Below, piece by piece: positions 22,650 to 31,268 of a DNA stretch of 36,690 nucleotides (position 1 is the first letter of the stretch; each line of letters opens with the position of its first letter). The notes beneath the pieces are model-generated. The model had not been told where the DNA came from. It searched no databases and worked only from the letters and a program-made list of their open reading frames with translations. A program made the position numbers and the translations under genes. The stretch comes from Armatimonadota bacterium. Lineage in GTDB: Bacteria > Sysuimicrobiota > Sysuimicrobiia > Sysuimicrobiales > VGFF01. Location of the stretch: NCBI GenBank assembly GCA_016868955.1, contig VGFF01000002.1:1-36690 (forward strand), given 5' to 3'.

Positions 22650-25313
22650 TTATTCCTTGCGCGATTGTCTGAGCCGAGCGATATAGAGCCGCGCCAGCTC
22701 GTCCGTCGACGCGCTGCGCGTTTGCTCGGCGGTGGGTTTCCAGCGATCGGCTTCCGCATACATCGAGTCCGCGGCGTCGGGACCTCGGCGCAACCGGCGG
22801 CGCAGCGCCTCGACCGAGGCCGCCGCCGCCGGCAGGCGCCGCACCGTGACCTCGGCTAAGAAGGCCACCGCGGCCGCGCTCAGCAGCCACGGCCAGGTTT
22901 CCCGCATGTCGCGCGCGCCGCGGGCCCGCTTCAGCGCGTCCGCGGCGCGCGACAGCACCTCGCCTCCGGTCATTTCGGCGATGCTTCCGAGCAAGCCGCC
23001 GTCGCTCTCCGTATCACGCAGCTCAGGCGAGTAGCTGAGGACGACCGGCTCATGTGTTCGCGCGACGACGCGCGCACCGGCTCGCGCCGTCACCGCCACA
23101 GAATATTCGCCCGGCCGCTCCAGCGTCGCCCGCCCCTCGTACCACCCCGGACCGGTCTGGCGAAGCTCGACCGGCTGCTCGAAGCGTCCGACAACCGTGG
23201 CCTCCATCTTCAATCCGTCGAGGAAGTCGCCGGCCGCGTCACGCGCGTCGACGGCGACGCGAACCGATGCCCCCTGCAGTTCCGTGCGCACGTCGAGCGT
23301 GCCTGTCCGCGACCGTATGGCCCAACGGACGGTTTGCGACCAGAAGTGCGCGAAGTCCTTCCAAGTCATCCAGTCGGCGGCCCAACGCGGCACGGCGTCG
23401 GAGGTGAACGCGACCGCGCGCCCGAGGCCGTATTGCCAAGATACGAGGATCGGATCCCGCTGCGCCGATCGCAGGTGCACCTCGGCGGCCGGCTTCGCGC
23501 TGGCCGCGATGTAGCCGCGCAACGCCGGCACCGCCGGAATCGTCCCCAGCAGCTCGGTGTTCAACCGCACCGGCTGAAACTTCTCCTCGACGATGTAGGA
23601 TCGCGTCGCAATCAGCGCTTCGGCCGTGAAGATCTGCGGCACGCTGTAGTCGTCGAGGGCGTGGTAGTGACGGCCGCCGCCCCACTCCGCGAGCTTCTTC
23701 ATGAACCTCAGGTCCGCGTCCTTGCCGATCGACACCGCGCTGAGCGTCATCTGCTCGGAGCGCATCTGCCGCACCAAGCGCTCGAACTCGCCGGGATCGG
23801 TCAACCCGTCCGACAGCGCGATGTTGTGCTTGATCTTGATGTTGAGCGGCGCCAGCGCTTCGTAGGCCGCGCTCAGCGGCGGATACATCTCCGTGCCGCC
23901 GCCGGCCCGCAGGCGCGAGACCTGATCGAGGATCTGCTGGCGGTTGCGCGCCGCCGTCAGCGGTACGAGCCACTTGTAGCTCTGGTCGAAGGTGATCACG
24001 CCGATCAGGTCGCGCTCGCTGAGCAGATCGACGACCGAGCGCGCGGTTTCCTTCGCGAGCTCGACCTTGGCCGTCTCCTGACCCAATTTTCCCATGCTGC
24101 CCGACTCGTCGATCAGCAGGATGATCGCCGTGCTCGGCAGCGCGACGCGCTGCCGGATGTCCATCGACACCGGCAGTGCTTGCTCGAGCGCCGTGCCGGC
24201 GTAGCCGCCGACACCGAAGGAATTCGGTCCGCCGATCGCCACCAGGCCGCCGCCCAGATCGGCGACGTACCGCCGCAGCGCCTCCATCTGTCCCCGAGAC
24301 AACGTCGTCGCCGGCACGTTGTCGAGAACGACCGCGTCGTAGCGGTTCAGCTCCGAGATCGTACCCGGCAGGCCGTCGGCCGTGACGCGCTCGACGCGCA
24401 GACCCTGCGCCGCCAGGACCTCTGGCAATCGCCCGTCGCCCGCGTACAAGATCACCGGCGCACCGAGGACGCGCACGACGGCACGTCCGACGCAGTTCTC
24501 GCGGACGGTGTCCTGCGCCGCTTCGAGGGACGCTTGCAGCTGGATCCAGCCGCCGCCGGCGGCGGTCACTTGGAATGGCACGGACAATGCGCCGGCCGGC
24601 AGCGACACGCGTTGCCGTCCCCAAGAACGCCCGCCGGCCGACAGCTCGACGAACGCCGGCTGCGCGACGGTCGAGCGAACGATGACATTGACGTCGAATT
24701 TCTCGCCGGCACCGACGCGCGGCGGCGCAACGACGCTGTCGACGAGCACCTCCGGCTGGCGCTCGCGCAGCAGCGGCAGGACCGAGATCTCCACGCCGGC
24801 TGCGCGCGCCGCCTTCGCGGCCTCCAAGGCATTGCCGCGGTGATCGTTGCCGTCGCTGACGACGACGATGCGGCGACCGCCGTCAGGCGGCAGCGACGAC
24901 AGCGCACGCTCGATCGCCGCGCCGATGTCCGTGTCGATCGACTTCGGCCGCAGCGACGACTGCAACCGCGCATCCTCCGACGGCACGTGCTCGACGACGG
25001 CGTCGCCGCCGAAGCTGACGAGGCCGAGGCGATCGCCCGGCCGGCGCGCGCGCTGCGCTTCCTCGAGGAACTGCTCGGTGCGCGCCCACTGCGCCGGCGA
25101 GACGCTGTCCGATCGATCGACGGCGAAGACGACGTTCAGGCGCGTCGCGGGCGCGGCCACGTGCTGGCCGGACAAACCGACGATCGCGAGCGCCAGCGCC
25201 GCCAAGCGGAACGGCAGCACAGTCGCGGCGCCACGGACGCGGCGGCTGGCGCGGGCGAGAAACGGCAACCCGATGAGCAGCAGCAGCGCGATCGGCCAAT
25301 CGAACCGGATCAC
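22650..25313 (-). CDS. Large VWA / GATase-like envelope protein
   Basis: An 887-residue membrane protein starting at GTG 25311-25313, which overlaps the stop of the BatA-like gene as GTGA. Two N-terminal helices (about 8-20 and 36-50) lead into a first VWA-like region (VVFAVDRSDSVS at about 61, later VVVSDGNDHRG). A GATase-1-like segment follows (NRYDAVVLDNVPATT, then GGGLVAIGGPNSF, about 325-365). A second VWA with an intact metal site, LLIDESGSMG, is near 400. After a beta-rich region comes a C-terminal helix (WLLSAAAVAFLAEVTV, about 800-815) and a short cytoplasmic tail. This VWA plus GATase-like layout is seen in uncharacterised Bat-like proteins next to MoxR/DUF58. The role is probably MoxR-dependent assembly or stress sensing, inferred from neighbours. 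Confidence 0.85.
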   Translation of the reverse strand: MIRFDWPIALLLLIGLPFLARASRRVRGAATVLPFRLAALALAIVGLSGQHVAAPATRLNVVFAVDRSDSVSPAQWARTEQFLEEAQRARRPGDRLGLVSFGGDAVVEHVPSEDARLQSSLRPKSIDTDIGAAIERALSSLPPDGGRRIVVVSDGNDHRGNALEAAKAARAAGVEISVLPLLRERQPEVLVDSVVAPPRVGAGEKFDVNVIVRSTVAQPAFVELSAGGRSWGRQRVSLPAGALSVPFQVTAAGGGWIQLQASLEAAQDTVRENCVGRAVVRVLGAPVILYAGDGRLPEVLAAQGLRVERVTADGLPGTISELNRYDAVVLDNVPATTLSRGQMEALRRYVADLGGGLVAIGGPNSFGVGGYAGTALEQALPVSMDIRQRVALPSTAIILLIDESGSMGKLGQETAKVELAKETARSVVDLLSERDLIGVITFDQSYKWLVPLTAARNRQQILDQVSRLRAGGGTEMYPPLSAAYEALAPLNIKIKHNIALSDGLTDPGEFERLVRQMRSEQMTLSAVSIGKDADLRFMKKLAEWGGGRHYHALDDYSVPQIFTAEALIATRSYIVEEKFQPVRLNTELLGTIPAVPALRGYIAASAKPAAEVHLRSAQRDPILVSWQYGLGRAVAFTSDAVPRWAADWMTWKDFAHFWSQTVRWAIRSRTGTLDVRTELQGASVRVAVDARDAAGDFLDGLKMEATVVGRFEQPVELRQTGPGWYEGRATLERPGEYSVAVTARAGARVVARTHEPVVLSYSPELRDTESDGGLLGSIAEMTGGEVLSRAADALKRARGARDMRETWPWLLSAAAVAFLAEVTVRRLPAAAASVEALRRRLRRGPDAADSMYAEADRWKPTAEQTRSASTDELARLYIARLRQSRKE

Positions 25314-27103
25314 GTCGCACCTCGGCGGGACGGAGAGGCGTCGTTCCAGCGGCCCTGGCGCCGACTGAACAGCCACCATTCTACGACGAGCAGCACAACG
25401 ACGAGGAGCAAGACGGCATGTCCCATCTCACGCAGACCGATGCCGCGAGAGACGTCTTGCGGGATGGCGGCGGCTGTCGTCGCCAGCGGCAGCGCCGCCT
25501 CCCGCGCCGGCGGCTGCACCGCGAACAGCGCTACCCCCGCCGCGGTTTGCAAAGTATACATGCCGCCGCGATCCAGCGGCGGTGTCACGAAGAGCCTGTC
25601 GGTCGCCGCCAAACGAATCGTGCCGTCCGGCCCCGTCAGCGTCGCTTCCCGCTGCGCGCCGGCCGGCACGGCCAACGACGTACCCGCCTCGATCTGGCGC
25701 GTCTGTGGCCCGGCGAGCCACGTCATGGCGTTGGAGATCAGCAACGGAAACGCCGGCAAGAACGGCAGGTTCGTCTTAGTGACGTCGAATCCGAGTGCGA
25801 CGATGCGCCGCCCGCGGTCCTCGTGCGCCCAGGCGATCGGCAGTTGCGCCTCGAGCAACGCGTCCCCCGGCGGTGCCGGAAACGAGATCGTCTCGGCGAT
25901 CTCCAATCCGCCCAAGTCAACGAAGCGCAGGATCGGGTGCGTCTGCTTCCAGCGCAGGATCCGCGGCTGTCGCAGCTCCGGTCCGGTCGCGACGGGCGGA
26001 TTGTCGGGCAAAGAGCGCACGAGCAGATAGTTCCCGGGCGGCAGGCTCATCGCCGGCTGCGGACCGAGCACGACGACGTCGGCGCCGGCCCACGTCTGCG
26101 GCTCGACGCGCGGCGTTCGTCCGAACCGATAGCCGGGAATCGCGCGGATCGCCTGCTCGAGGAACGGATTCGGCCGGCCGACGAACAGCACGCCCGGCTG
26201 CCGCGCGCCCGTGCCCGCGGCCACGGCGCGCTGAAACGCGGGCAGATCGCCGGGCGCGTCAATCGAAGCCTCGACGGCGGCACCGCCGGGCAGATCGAAG
26301 CGGAGGCCGCGATCCTCGCCGGGCGCGAGCGACACCGGCACGTCGGCCGCCGTTTTGCCGTCGACCGCGACGCGCACGGTCACGCGCCGCGCCGATGCCG
26401 CCGCGTTCACCACGTGAACGACGGCGCGCTGCCGCCCCTCGGCCAGGGGCACGACGAACAAGCCGTACAACGCGACGTTCTGTCCGTTGCCGCGAAAGAC
26501 GTGCGCCGTCGCGCCGTCGATCGCTTGATCCGAGAAGACGTGCACGCGCAACGCGCGTCCGGGACGGGCCTGCGCCTTCGCGAGGCGCACGGCCGCATCA
26601 AGGTCGGCGGCGCCGTCGGACGCGCGCATCGCGCGCAGGATCTGCAGCGCTTGGTCCTTGCGCGGCGCCAACGCCGACAGGAGCCGCGGCTTCGGTCCCG
26701 CGCCGATCACCGCGATGTCCTGTCCGCGACCGACGCTCGCGGCGACCCTGACCGCCTCGGCGCGGGCCGCATCGAAACGACTCGGCGCCACGTCCGTCGC
26801 CTGCATCGACGCCGACAGATCGACGACGAGCAAGACGTCGTCGCCGCCGGGATTCGGAAACGGGATCTGCGGTCGCGCCAGCGCGAACGCGACCGCGGTC
26901 ATGACGAGGATCTGAACGAGAAGCAAGAGGTTGCGCTCCAACCGGCGCACCGGCGTTCGCACGAGATGATCGCGCAACGCCATCCGCCACAACACGAGGC
27001 TGGAAACGCGCGTCTCCGTCCGGCGCGATCGCAGCATGTACAGCAGGATCAGGACGGGAACGCCCAGCAGCCACAAGAGTCCGGACGGGTTGAGGAAGCT
27101 CAC
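25310..27103 (-). CDS. BatA-like VWA membrane protein
   Basis: A 597-residue protein of the aerotolerance (BatA/YwmD-like) type. The start SFLNPSGLLWLLGVPVLILL is the typical BatA N-terminus, and the second helix is at about 59-77. A VWA domain follows with a complete DxSxS metal site in VVDLSASMQATD (about 92-103). The middle (200-520) holds beta-rich domains with no clear name. A last helix LLLVVVLLVVEWWLF (about 566-580) returns to the membrane with a basic tail. The GTG start (27101-27103) overlaps the DUF58 stop as GTGA. It is expected to work with MoxR and DUF58; the substrate is unknown. Confidence 0.88.
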   Translation of the reverse strand: MSFLNPSGLLWLLGVPVLILLYMLRSRRTETRVSSLVLWRMALRDHLVRTPVRRLERNLLLLVQILVMTAVAFALARPQIPFPNPGGDDVLLVVDLSASMQATDVAPSRFDAARAEAVRVAASVGRGQDIAVIGAGPKPRLLSALAPRKDQALQILRAMRASDGAADLDAAVRLAKAQARPGRALRVHVFSDQAIDGATAHVFRGNGQNVALYGLFVVPLAEGRQRAVVHVVNAAASARRVTVRVAVDGKTAADVPVSLAPGEDRGLRFDLPGGAAVEASIDAPGDLPAFQRAVAAGTGARQPGVLFVGRPNPFLEQAIRAIPGYRFGRTPRVEPQTWAGADVVVLGPQPAMSLPPGNYLLVRSLPDNPPVATGPELRQPRILRWKQTHPILRFVDLGGLEIAETISFPAPPGDALLEAQLPIAWAHEDRGRRIVALGFDVTKTNLPFLPAFPLLISNAMTWLAGPQTRQIEAGTSLAVPAGAQREATLTGPDGTIRLAATDRLFVTPPLDRGGMYTLQTAAGVALFAVQPPAREAALPLATTAAAIPQDVSRGIGLREMGHAVLLLVVVLLVVEWWLFSRRQGRWNDASPSRRGAT

Positions 27104-27993
27104 TGCAGGATCCCGCTCCGCCGCATGTAGCGCAACACGAGGTCCTGCACCGGCAGCGAGGTCGTCGTTCGCAAGTACTCGACCTGATGCCGGAAGCAGA
27201 ACGTCTCGACGTCTGCGAAGAACCGATCGCGCGCGGCGTAGTAGGCTTCCAGCGCGGCGCCGTCGAGGCTGACCTCCAGCGGCTCGTTCGTTTCGGCGTC
27301 GAGGAGGCGAAGGTCTCCGGACAGATCCACTGGCTGGACCTCGTCGTCCGCGAGCACCTGGAGCAGGAACGTCTCGAACCGCTGATACCGCAGGATTTTG
27401 AGCGTGTTTTCGTAGCCGGCCGGATCGAAGAGGTCGGTGATCAGGACGGCGAGGCCGCGGCGTTTCGTTCGGAACACGTGGGGACGGATCGCCTCCGCCA
27501 GAGTCGTGAGGCCGTCGGCGCTCTGCTCCTCCAAGAAGGAGAACAACGCGCTCGCTTGGTGGCGGCCGCGGCGCGGAGCGAGCACCCGCACGCGATCGCC
27601 GTGCAGCGCGACGACGCCGACGCGATCGAGGTTGACGAGCGAGATGTAGCCGATCGCCGCCGCCAGCCGTTTGCCGTAGTCGAGCTTCGACGGCAGGCCA
27701 TAGCGCATCGACCCGCTGGCGTCGAGGAACAGGTGCACGTCGAGATCCTCTTCCTCACTGAACAGCTTCAAGAACAGTCGGTCCAGACGCAAGAAGATGT
27801 TCCAGTCGACGTAGCGGTAATCGTCGCCGAGCTGATACTGCCGGTGATCGGAGAACTCGACGCCGCGCCCATGCACGGCGCTGCGCCGCTCTCCTTCGAG
27901 CCCACCCCGCACCTTGCGGCGCGCGAGCATGCTCAACTGCTCGAGACTCGTGAGGAACTCGCTGTCGAGGAGCGGCGTGTGCTCAGAGTTCAT
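27100..27993 (-). CDS. DUF58 protein (MoxR-associated, VWA-like fold)
   Basis: A 297-residue soluble protein. The DUF58 signature is clear: GRGVEFSDHRQYQLGDDYRY with VDWN following (about 43-66), then a VWA-like strand with FLDASGSMRYGLPSK (about 89-103) keeping the DxSxS metal ligands. A later block AVLITDLFDP matches the family's second Asp region. Proteins of this type nearly always sit between moxR and VWA membrane proteins, as here, and are thought to be partners or targets of the MoxR ATPase. The ATG (27991-27993) is 3 bases after the moxR stop. Confidence 0.92.
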   Translation of the reverse strand: MNSEHTPLLDSEFLTSLEQLSMLARRKVRGGLEGERRSAVHGRGVEFSDHRQYQLGDDYRYVDWNIFLRLDRLFLKLFSEEEDLDVHLFLDASGSMRYGLPSKLDYGKRLAAAIGYISLVNLDRVGVVALHGDRVRVLAPRRGRHQASALFSFLEEQSADGLTTLAEAIRPHVFRTKRRGLAVLITDLFDPAGYENTLKILRYQRFETFLLQVLADDEVQPVDLSGDLRLLDAETNEPLEVSLDGAALEAYYAARDRFFADVETFCFRHQVEYLRTTTSLPVQDLVLRYMRRSGILQ

Positions 27994-27996
27994 ACG

Positions 27997-28983
27997 TTAC
28001 GACGGCTTCGGACCCAACTCCGCGACCTCGGCCACGACCGCCTTGAGGATGTCGTCGGGGTCGATGCCTTCCGCTTCTCCCTCGAAGCCGAGCAGGATAC
28101 GATGGTGCAGCGCCGGCAGGACCATCGCCCGAATGTCCTCGGCCGAGACGTTGGCGCGGCCTTCGGAAACCGCGCGCACCTTCGCGGCTAACAGGATCGC
28201 CTGCGCGCCGCGCGGGCTGGCTCCGTAGCGCACGTAGCGCTTAACCATCGACGTCGGCTGCGGGCTCTGCGGATGCGTGCCCTCGACGATGCGTGCGACG
28301 TACAGCCGCAGGTGCGCCGCCACGGCGACCTCGCGCGCCAGCGCCTGCATCGCCCGGACCGTATCGCCGTCGGCCACCATCTGCGCCTCCGGCAGCGCCG
28401 CGCCCGTCGTGCGATCGAGGATCTCGACGATCGCTTCGGCGTCGGGATAGCGCACGCGCAGCTTGAACAGGAATCGGTCAAGCTGCGCTTCCGGAAGCGG
28501 ATACGTACCTTCCATCTCGATCGGGTTCTGCGTCGCCAAAACGAAGAACGGCGCCTCGATCTGGTAATGCACTCCGGAGGCGGTGACCGAGCCCTCCTGC
28601 ATCGCTTCCAGCAGCGCCGATTGCGTCTTCGGCGTCGCGCGGTTGATCTCGTCGGCGAGCAGGATGTTCGAGAAAACCGGGCCGCGCTGGAACGCGAAGT
28701 GCCGATGGCCGTCTTCCGCCTGCATCAATACGCTCGTCCCGACGATGTCGGCCGGCATCAGGTCGGGGGTGAACTGGATGCGCGCGAACCGCAGATCGAG
28801 GGAACGCGCCAGGGTCTTGACGAGCAGCGTTTTGCCGATGCCGGGCGCGCCCTCGAGCAAGACGTGGCCGCCGCCGAAGACCGCGAGCAGGACCTGATCG
28901 GTGATGTCCTCGTAGCCGACGATCACCTTCTGGACCTCGTTGCGAATCTTCCGGTACGTCGTCCGAAAGCCGCCTACGTCCAT
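27997..28983 (-). CDS. MoxR-family AAA+ ATPase
   Basis: A 328-residue AAA+ chaperone-type ATPase. Walker A is LLEGAPGIGKT (about 42-52), Walker B NILLADEINRATPKTQSALL (about 106-125), sensor-1 LATQNPIEMEGTYPLPEAQL with DRF following (about 149-171) and a C-terminal lid with GASPRGAQAILLAAK. The ATG at 28981-28983 has AGGGG upstream. MoxR proteins remodel or load partner proteins together with VWA proteins. Here it leads DUF58 and two VWA genes and follows the helical membrane protein by 20 bases. Confidence 0.95.
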   Translation of the reverse strand: MDVGGFRTTYRKIRNEVQKVIVGYEDITDQVLLAVFGGGHVLLEGAPGIGKTLLVKTLARSLDLRFARIQFTPDLMPADIVGTSVLMQAEDGHRHFAFQRGPVFSNILLADEINRATPKTQSALLEAMQEGSVTASGVHYQIEAPFFVLATQNPIEMEGTYPLPEAQLDRFLFKLRVRYPDAEAIVEILDRTTGAALPEAQMVADGDTVRAMQALAREVAVAAHLRLYVARIVEGTHPQSPQPTSMVKRYVRYGASPRGAQAILLAAKVRAVSEGRANVSAEDIRAMVLPALHHRILLGFEGEAEGIDPDDILKAVVAEVAELGPKPS

Positions 28984-29003
28984 CTCGTCGCCCCTTTTGT
29001 CGT

Positions 29004-30566
29004 CTACTTGCCGCTGAGCGACAAGAAGTAGTTGCGAACGATTTCGCGATACGACGCCGGCACGCGCTGCCGCTGCATCGACTCGTCGGCCTGGCGCACG
29101 ATCACGGGATCGATGGCGCGCACGGCGACGGTGACCTGCCCGGTCCGGCCGCGCAGCTGCATCTCCACGGGGACCACGGCTCCCTGCCCTTCCGTGCTCG
29201 AGATCTGCTGCCGCTTCCGCTGCCCGGCCAAGCGGCCGGTCGGCGCCCCCAGCTTGTCCTGAATCTGACCGTGACCAGGGAGTGAACCCTGCCCGGGACC
29301 GGGCGCGTTCGGCGTATCGTCCTGCGTCTGCTGCGCCTGCCCGCTGTCGCGCGGCGCTGACGAGACACCCGAGCGCGCCGAGGCCAACCCTGATCCGTGG
29401 TCCTCTTCCGTCGGCACCGGCTCTCCCGATGCGATGCGCCCCTGCGATTGATTGACCGCACCTTGCGCGCTGCTCAACCCCTGCTCGTCCTCGATCATCT
29501 GGCTGAGGATCGACAGGTCTTGGGACGCGCTGCCCAGCGCCTGCGAGGCACTTTTCTGGTCACCCTGCTGCAACTTTCGCCGTGCGTCCTGGACGCGGGA
29601 GCGCGCGTCGCCGGCGCCCCGCGTCGGCAAATTCGGTTCGATCTGCGACAAGACGCGCGCGATGCGCGAGATGTCGTCGGGCGTCGCGTTCTCCTGCGCG
29701 AGCTGGCGGCTGAGCTCCCGCATCTGTTGCGATTGCGCGTTGATCTCCGGCAGCTGCGCCTGCAGGTCGAGCGGCAACGGGTCGGAACCGCCGCCGCGCT
29801 GTCCCTCGCCGCGCGTCCGTGAACGGAACTCGTCGCGCAGGCCGCGCTGCGCGCGCTCGATCCGGTCGAAGATCTGCTGCAGTTCCGCCATCGCGCGGTC
29901 GCGGCCCGGCGTCCGCTGGGCCTGCAGTCCGCCGCCGACGCGCTTGAGATCCTCCGCGACCTCGGCCGTGCGTGGTAGACTGCGCGACGTCGCCTGGCGC
30001 GCGAGGCGCTCGGCGATGCTCTGCATCTGCCGCCCCTCGGCCTGCAACATCATCGCCGTCTGGCGCGCCGGCGTGTACGGCAGCGTCAACCCGGAGAACG
30101 CGAGCTCCCACAGCAACACGGCGGCGATCAGGAACAAGAGCTGGCGGGCGAAAAGCACGGGCCGCAGGCGAATCGCGGCGCGGACGTCGACGGCGCGCGC
30201 CGCCTGCAACGTGTCCTCGCGCAGATAGTCGCCAAGGCCGGTCGTGATCCGCCCGGCGGCGAGGTCGAGCGTCGTCGCCAGCCGGTCGCGCAGCCGGCAG
30301 CGCAAGTCGAGCTCGTGCGCCGCCACACGCTCGCTGGGGCGCAGCAACAGACAACCCGCCAGAACCACGACGACCCAAACTGCGAGCGCGGCGGCGACGA
30401 CGTAGATGAGCGGGACGGTGATCGGTACGATCAGCGTCGCCAGCTGCGCCGCGAATCCGACCGCGAGCAAGCCCGCGGCGACGAGGGCGGCGGTGTCCAA
30501 GCCCCGCTTCCAAGCGATTCGTCCCCGTGCGCCGCGCAACAGTCGCGCGATTTCCTTCGAGATCAC
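29004..30566 (-). CDS. Helical, Gln-rich membrane protein of the MoxR cluster
   Basis: A 520-residue protein that I cannot assign to a characterised family; the layout (three N-terminal helices then a long coiled coil) resembles DUF4175-type proteins. Helices lie at about 27-47 (ALVAAGLLAVGFAAQLATLI), 53-76 and 140-160 (LLFLIAAVLLWELAF). From about 170 to 400 it is strongly helical and Gln/Arg/Glu-rich (QSIAERLARQ, QQIFDRIERAQRGLRDEF, SQQMRELSRQLAQEN), followed by a Pro/Gly/Ser/Gln linker. It ends in a ~75-residue compact segment with VEMQLRGRTGQVTVAVRAID and PASYREIVRNYFLSLSG. The last motif often closes proteins encoded beside MoxR clusters. The GTG at 30564-30566 overlaps the permease stop as GTGA. 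Confidence 0.75.
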   Translation of the reverse strand: MISKEIARLLRGARGRIAWKRGLDTAALVAAGLLAVGFAAQLATLIVPITVPLIYVVAAALAVWVVVVLAGCLLLRPSERVAAHELDLRCRLRDRLATTLDLAAGRITTGLGDYLREDTLQAARAVDVRAAIRLRPVLFARQLLFLIAAVLLWELAFSGLTLPYTPARQTAMMLQAEGRQMQSIAERLARQATSRSLPRTAEVAEDLKRVGGGLQAQRTPGRDRAMAELQQIFDRIERAQRGLRDEFRSRTRGEGQRGGGSDPLPLDLQAQLPEINAQSQQMRELSRQLAQENATPDDISRIARVLSQIEPNLPTRGAGDARSRVQDARRKLQQGDQKSASQALGSASQDLSILSQMIEDEQGLSSAQGAVNQSQGRIASGEPVPTEEDHGSGLASARSGVSSAPRDSGQAQQTQDDTPNAPGPGQGSLPGHGQIQDKLGAPTGRLAGQRKRQQISSTEGQGAVVPVEMQLRGRTGQVTVAVRAIDPVIVRQADESMQRQRVPASYREIVRNYFLSLSGK

Positions 30567-31267
30567 GAGGCCCTCCGCAGGACGAGAATGTGCCGCGACG
30601 TCCACGTGAATCCGGCGACACCGAGCGCCAACCAGATTACGATGCAAACCCACCGTGCGAGCGCGTCGGCGCGCGGCGCGACCGCGAGCGCCGGCTGAAA
30701 CGCCGTCGCGCTGGCGAACGGCAACACGCCGAACGTGAGCCCCAACAACGCCCACAAGACGAGCGACCGTAAGAGATCGCCCTCGATTCGCGCGCCGAGA
30801 AACGTGGCGATGCCGGCGAATCCCCAGGCGACCGCGGCGATGACCGCTGATTGTGCGAGCGCCGACGACCAGCCGTCGCCGCGCAGCGCGTGCGCGAAGT
30901 GCAACGATGGCGCGGCGACGCCAACGAGCAGCAGCACGTACACGAGCGCCGAGGCGGCCTTGCCGAGACCAATGGCGCGCGGCGTGAACGCCGTCGTCGC
31001 CAGATCCGCGGGGGTCCTCTCGCCGGGGATCAAGATCTCGCCGCTGCTTACCGCGCTCGCCACGTAGGTGACGAACACGAGGATCGCGACCGAGATCCAC
31101 GTCAGGACTGCGCTGAACTGCGTGTTGGGAAGATCGGGAGCGATGCCGAGAAGAGTCGCGAGGCAAACGAGAGCCGTAAAGACGCTGATGACCCGAACGC
31201 CCTTCGAGGTCTCGATGCGGGCCCGAAAATCTCCGCGAACAATGGCGGCGACCAGCGGGAGGTTCAT
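30563..31267 (-). CDS. ABC-2-like membrane permease subunit (or related six-helix protein)
   Basis: A 234-residue polytopic protein with about six helices, a small N-terminal cytoplasmic stretch and no soluble domain. The segment SSGEILIPGERTPADLATTA (about 72-91) after the second helix, with a conserved-looking Gly-Glu-Arg, recalls the loop of ABC-2 permeases where the membrane protein is followed by a polar turn. No ABC ATPase is next to it, which is unusual for such a permease and makes the call tentative. The ATG (31265-31267) follows the previous stop by one base, and its own TGA overlaps the helical protein start. It is part of the MoxR cluster by spacing. Confidence 0.55.
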   Translation of the reverse strand: MNLPLVAAIVRGDFRARIETSKGVRVISVFTALVCLATLLGIAPDLPNTQFSAVLTWISVAILVFVTYVASAVSSGEILIPGERTPADLATTAFTPRAIGLGKAASALVYVLLLVGVAAPSLHFAHALRGDGWSSALAQSAVIAAVAWGFAGIATFLGARIEGDLLRSLVLWALLGLTFGVLPFASATAFQPALAVAPRADALARWVCIVIWLALGVAGFTWTSRHILVLRRAS

Positions 31268-31268
31268 T

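Noticed and set aside
23052-26030. Very long open frame on the plus strand across the VWA genes
   Set aside because: It is antisense to two genes with clear VWA and membrane motifs, its composition is Arg/His/Asp-rich as expected for a shadow at high GC, and it has no recognisable domain.
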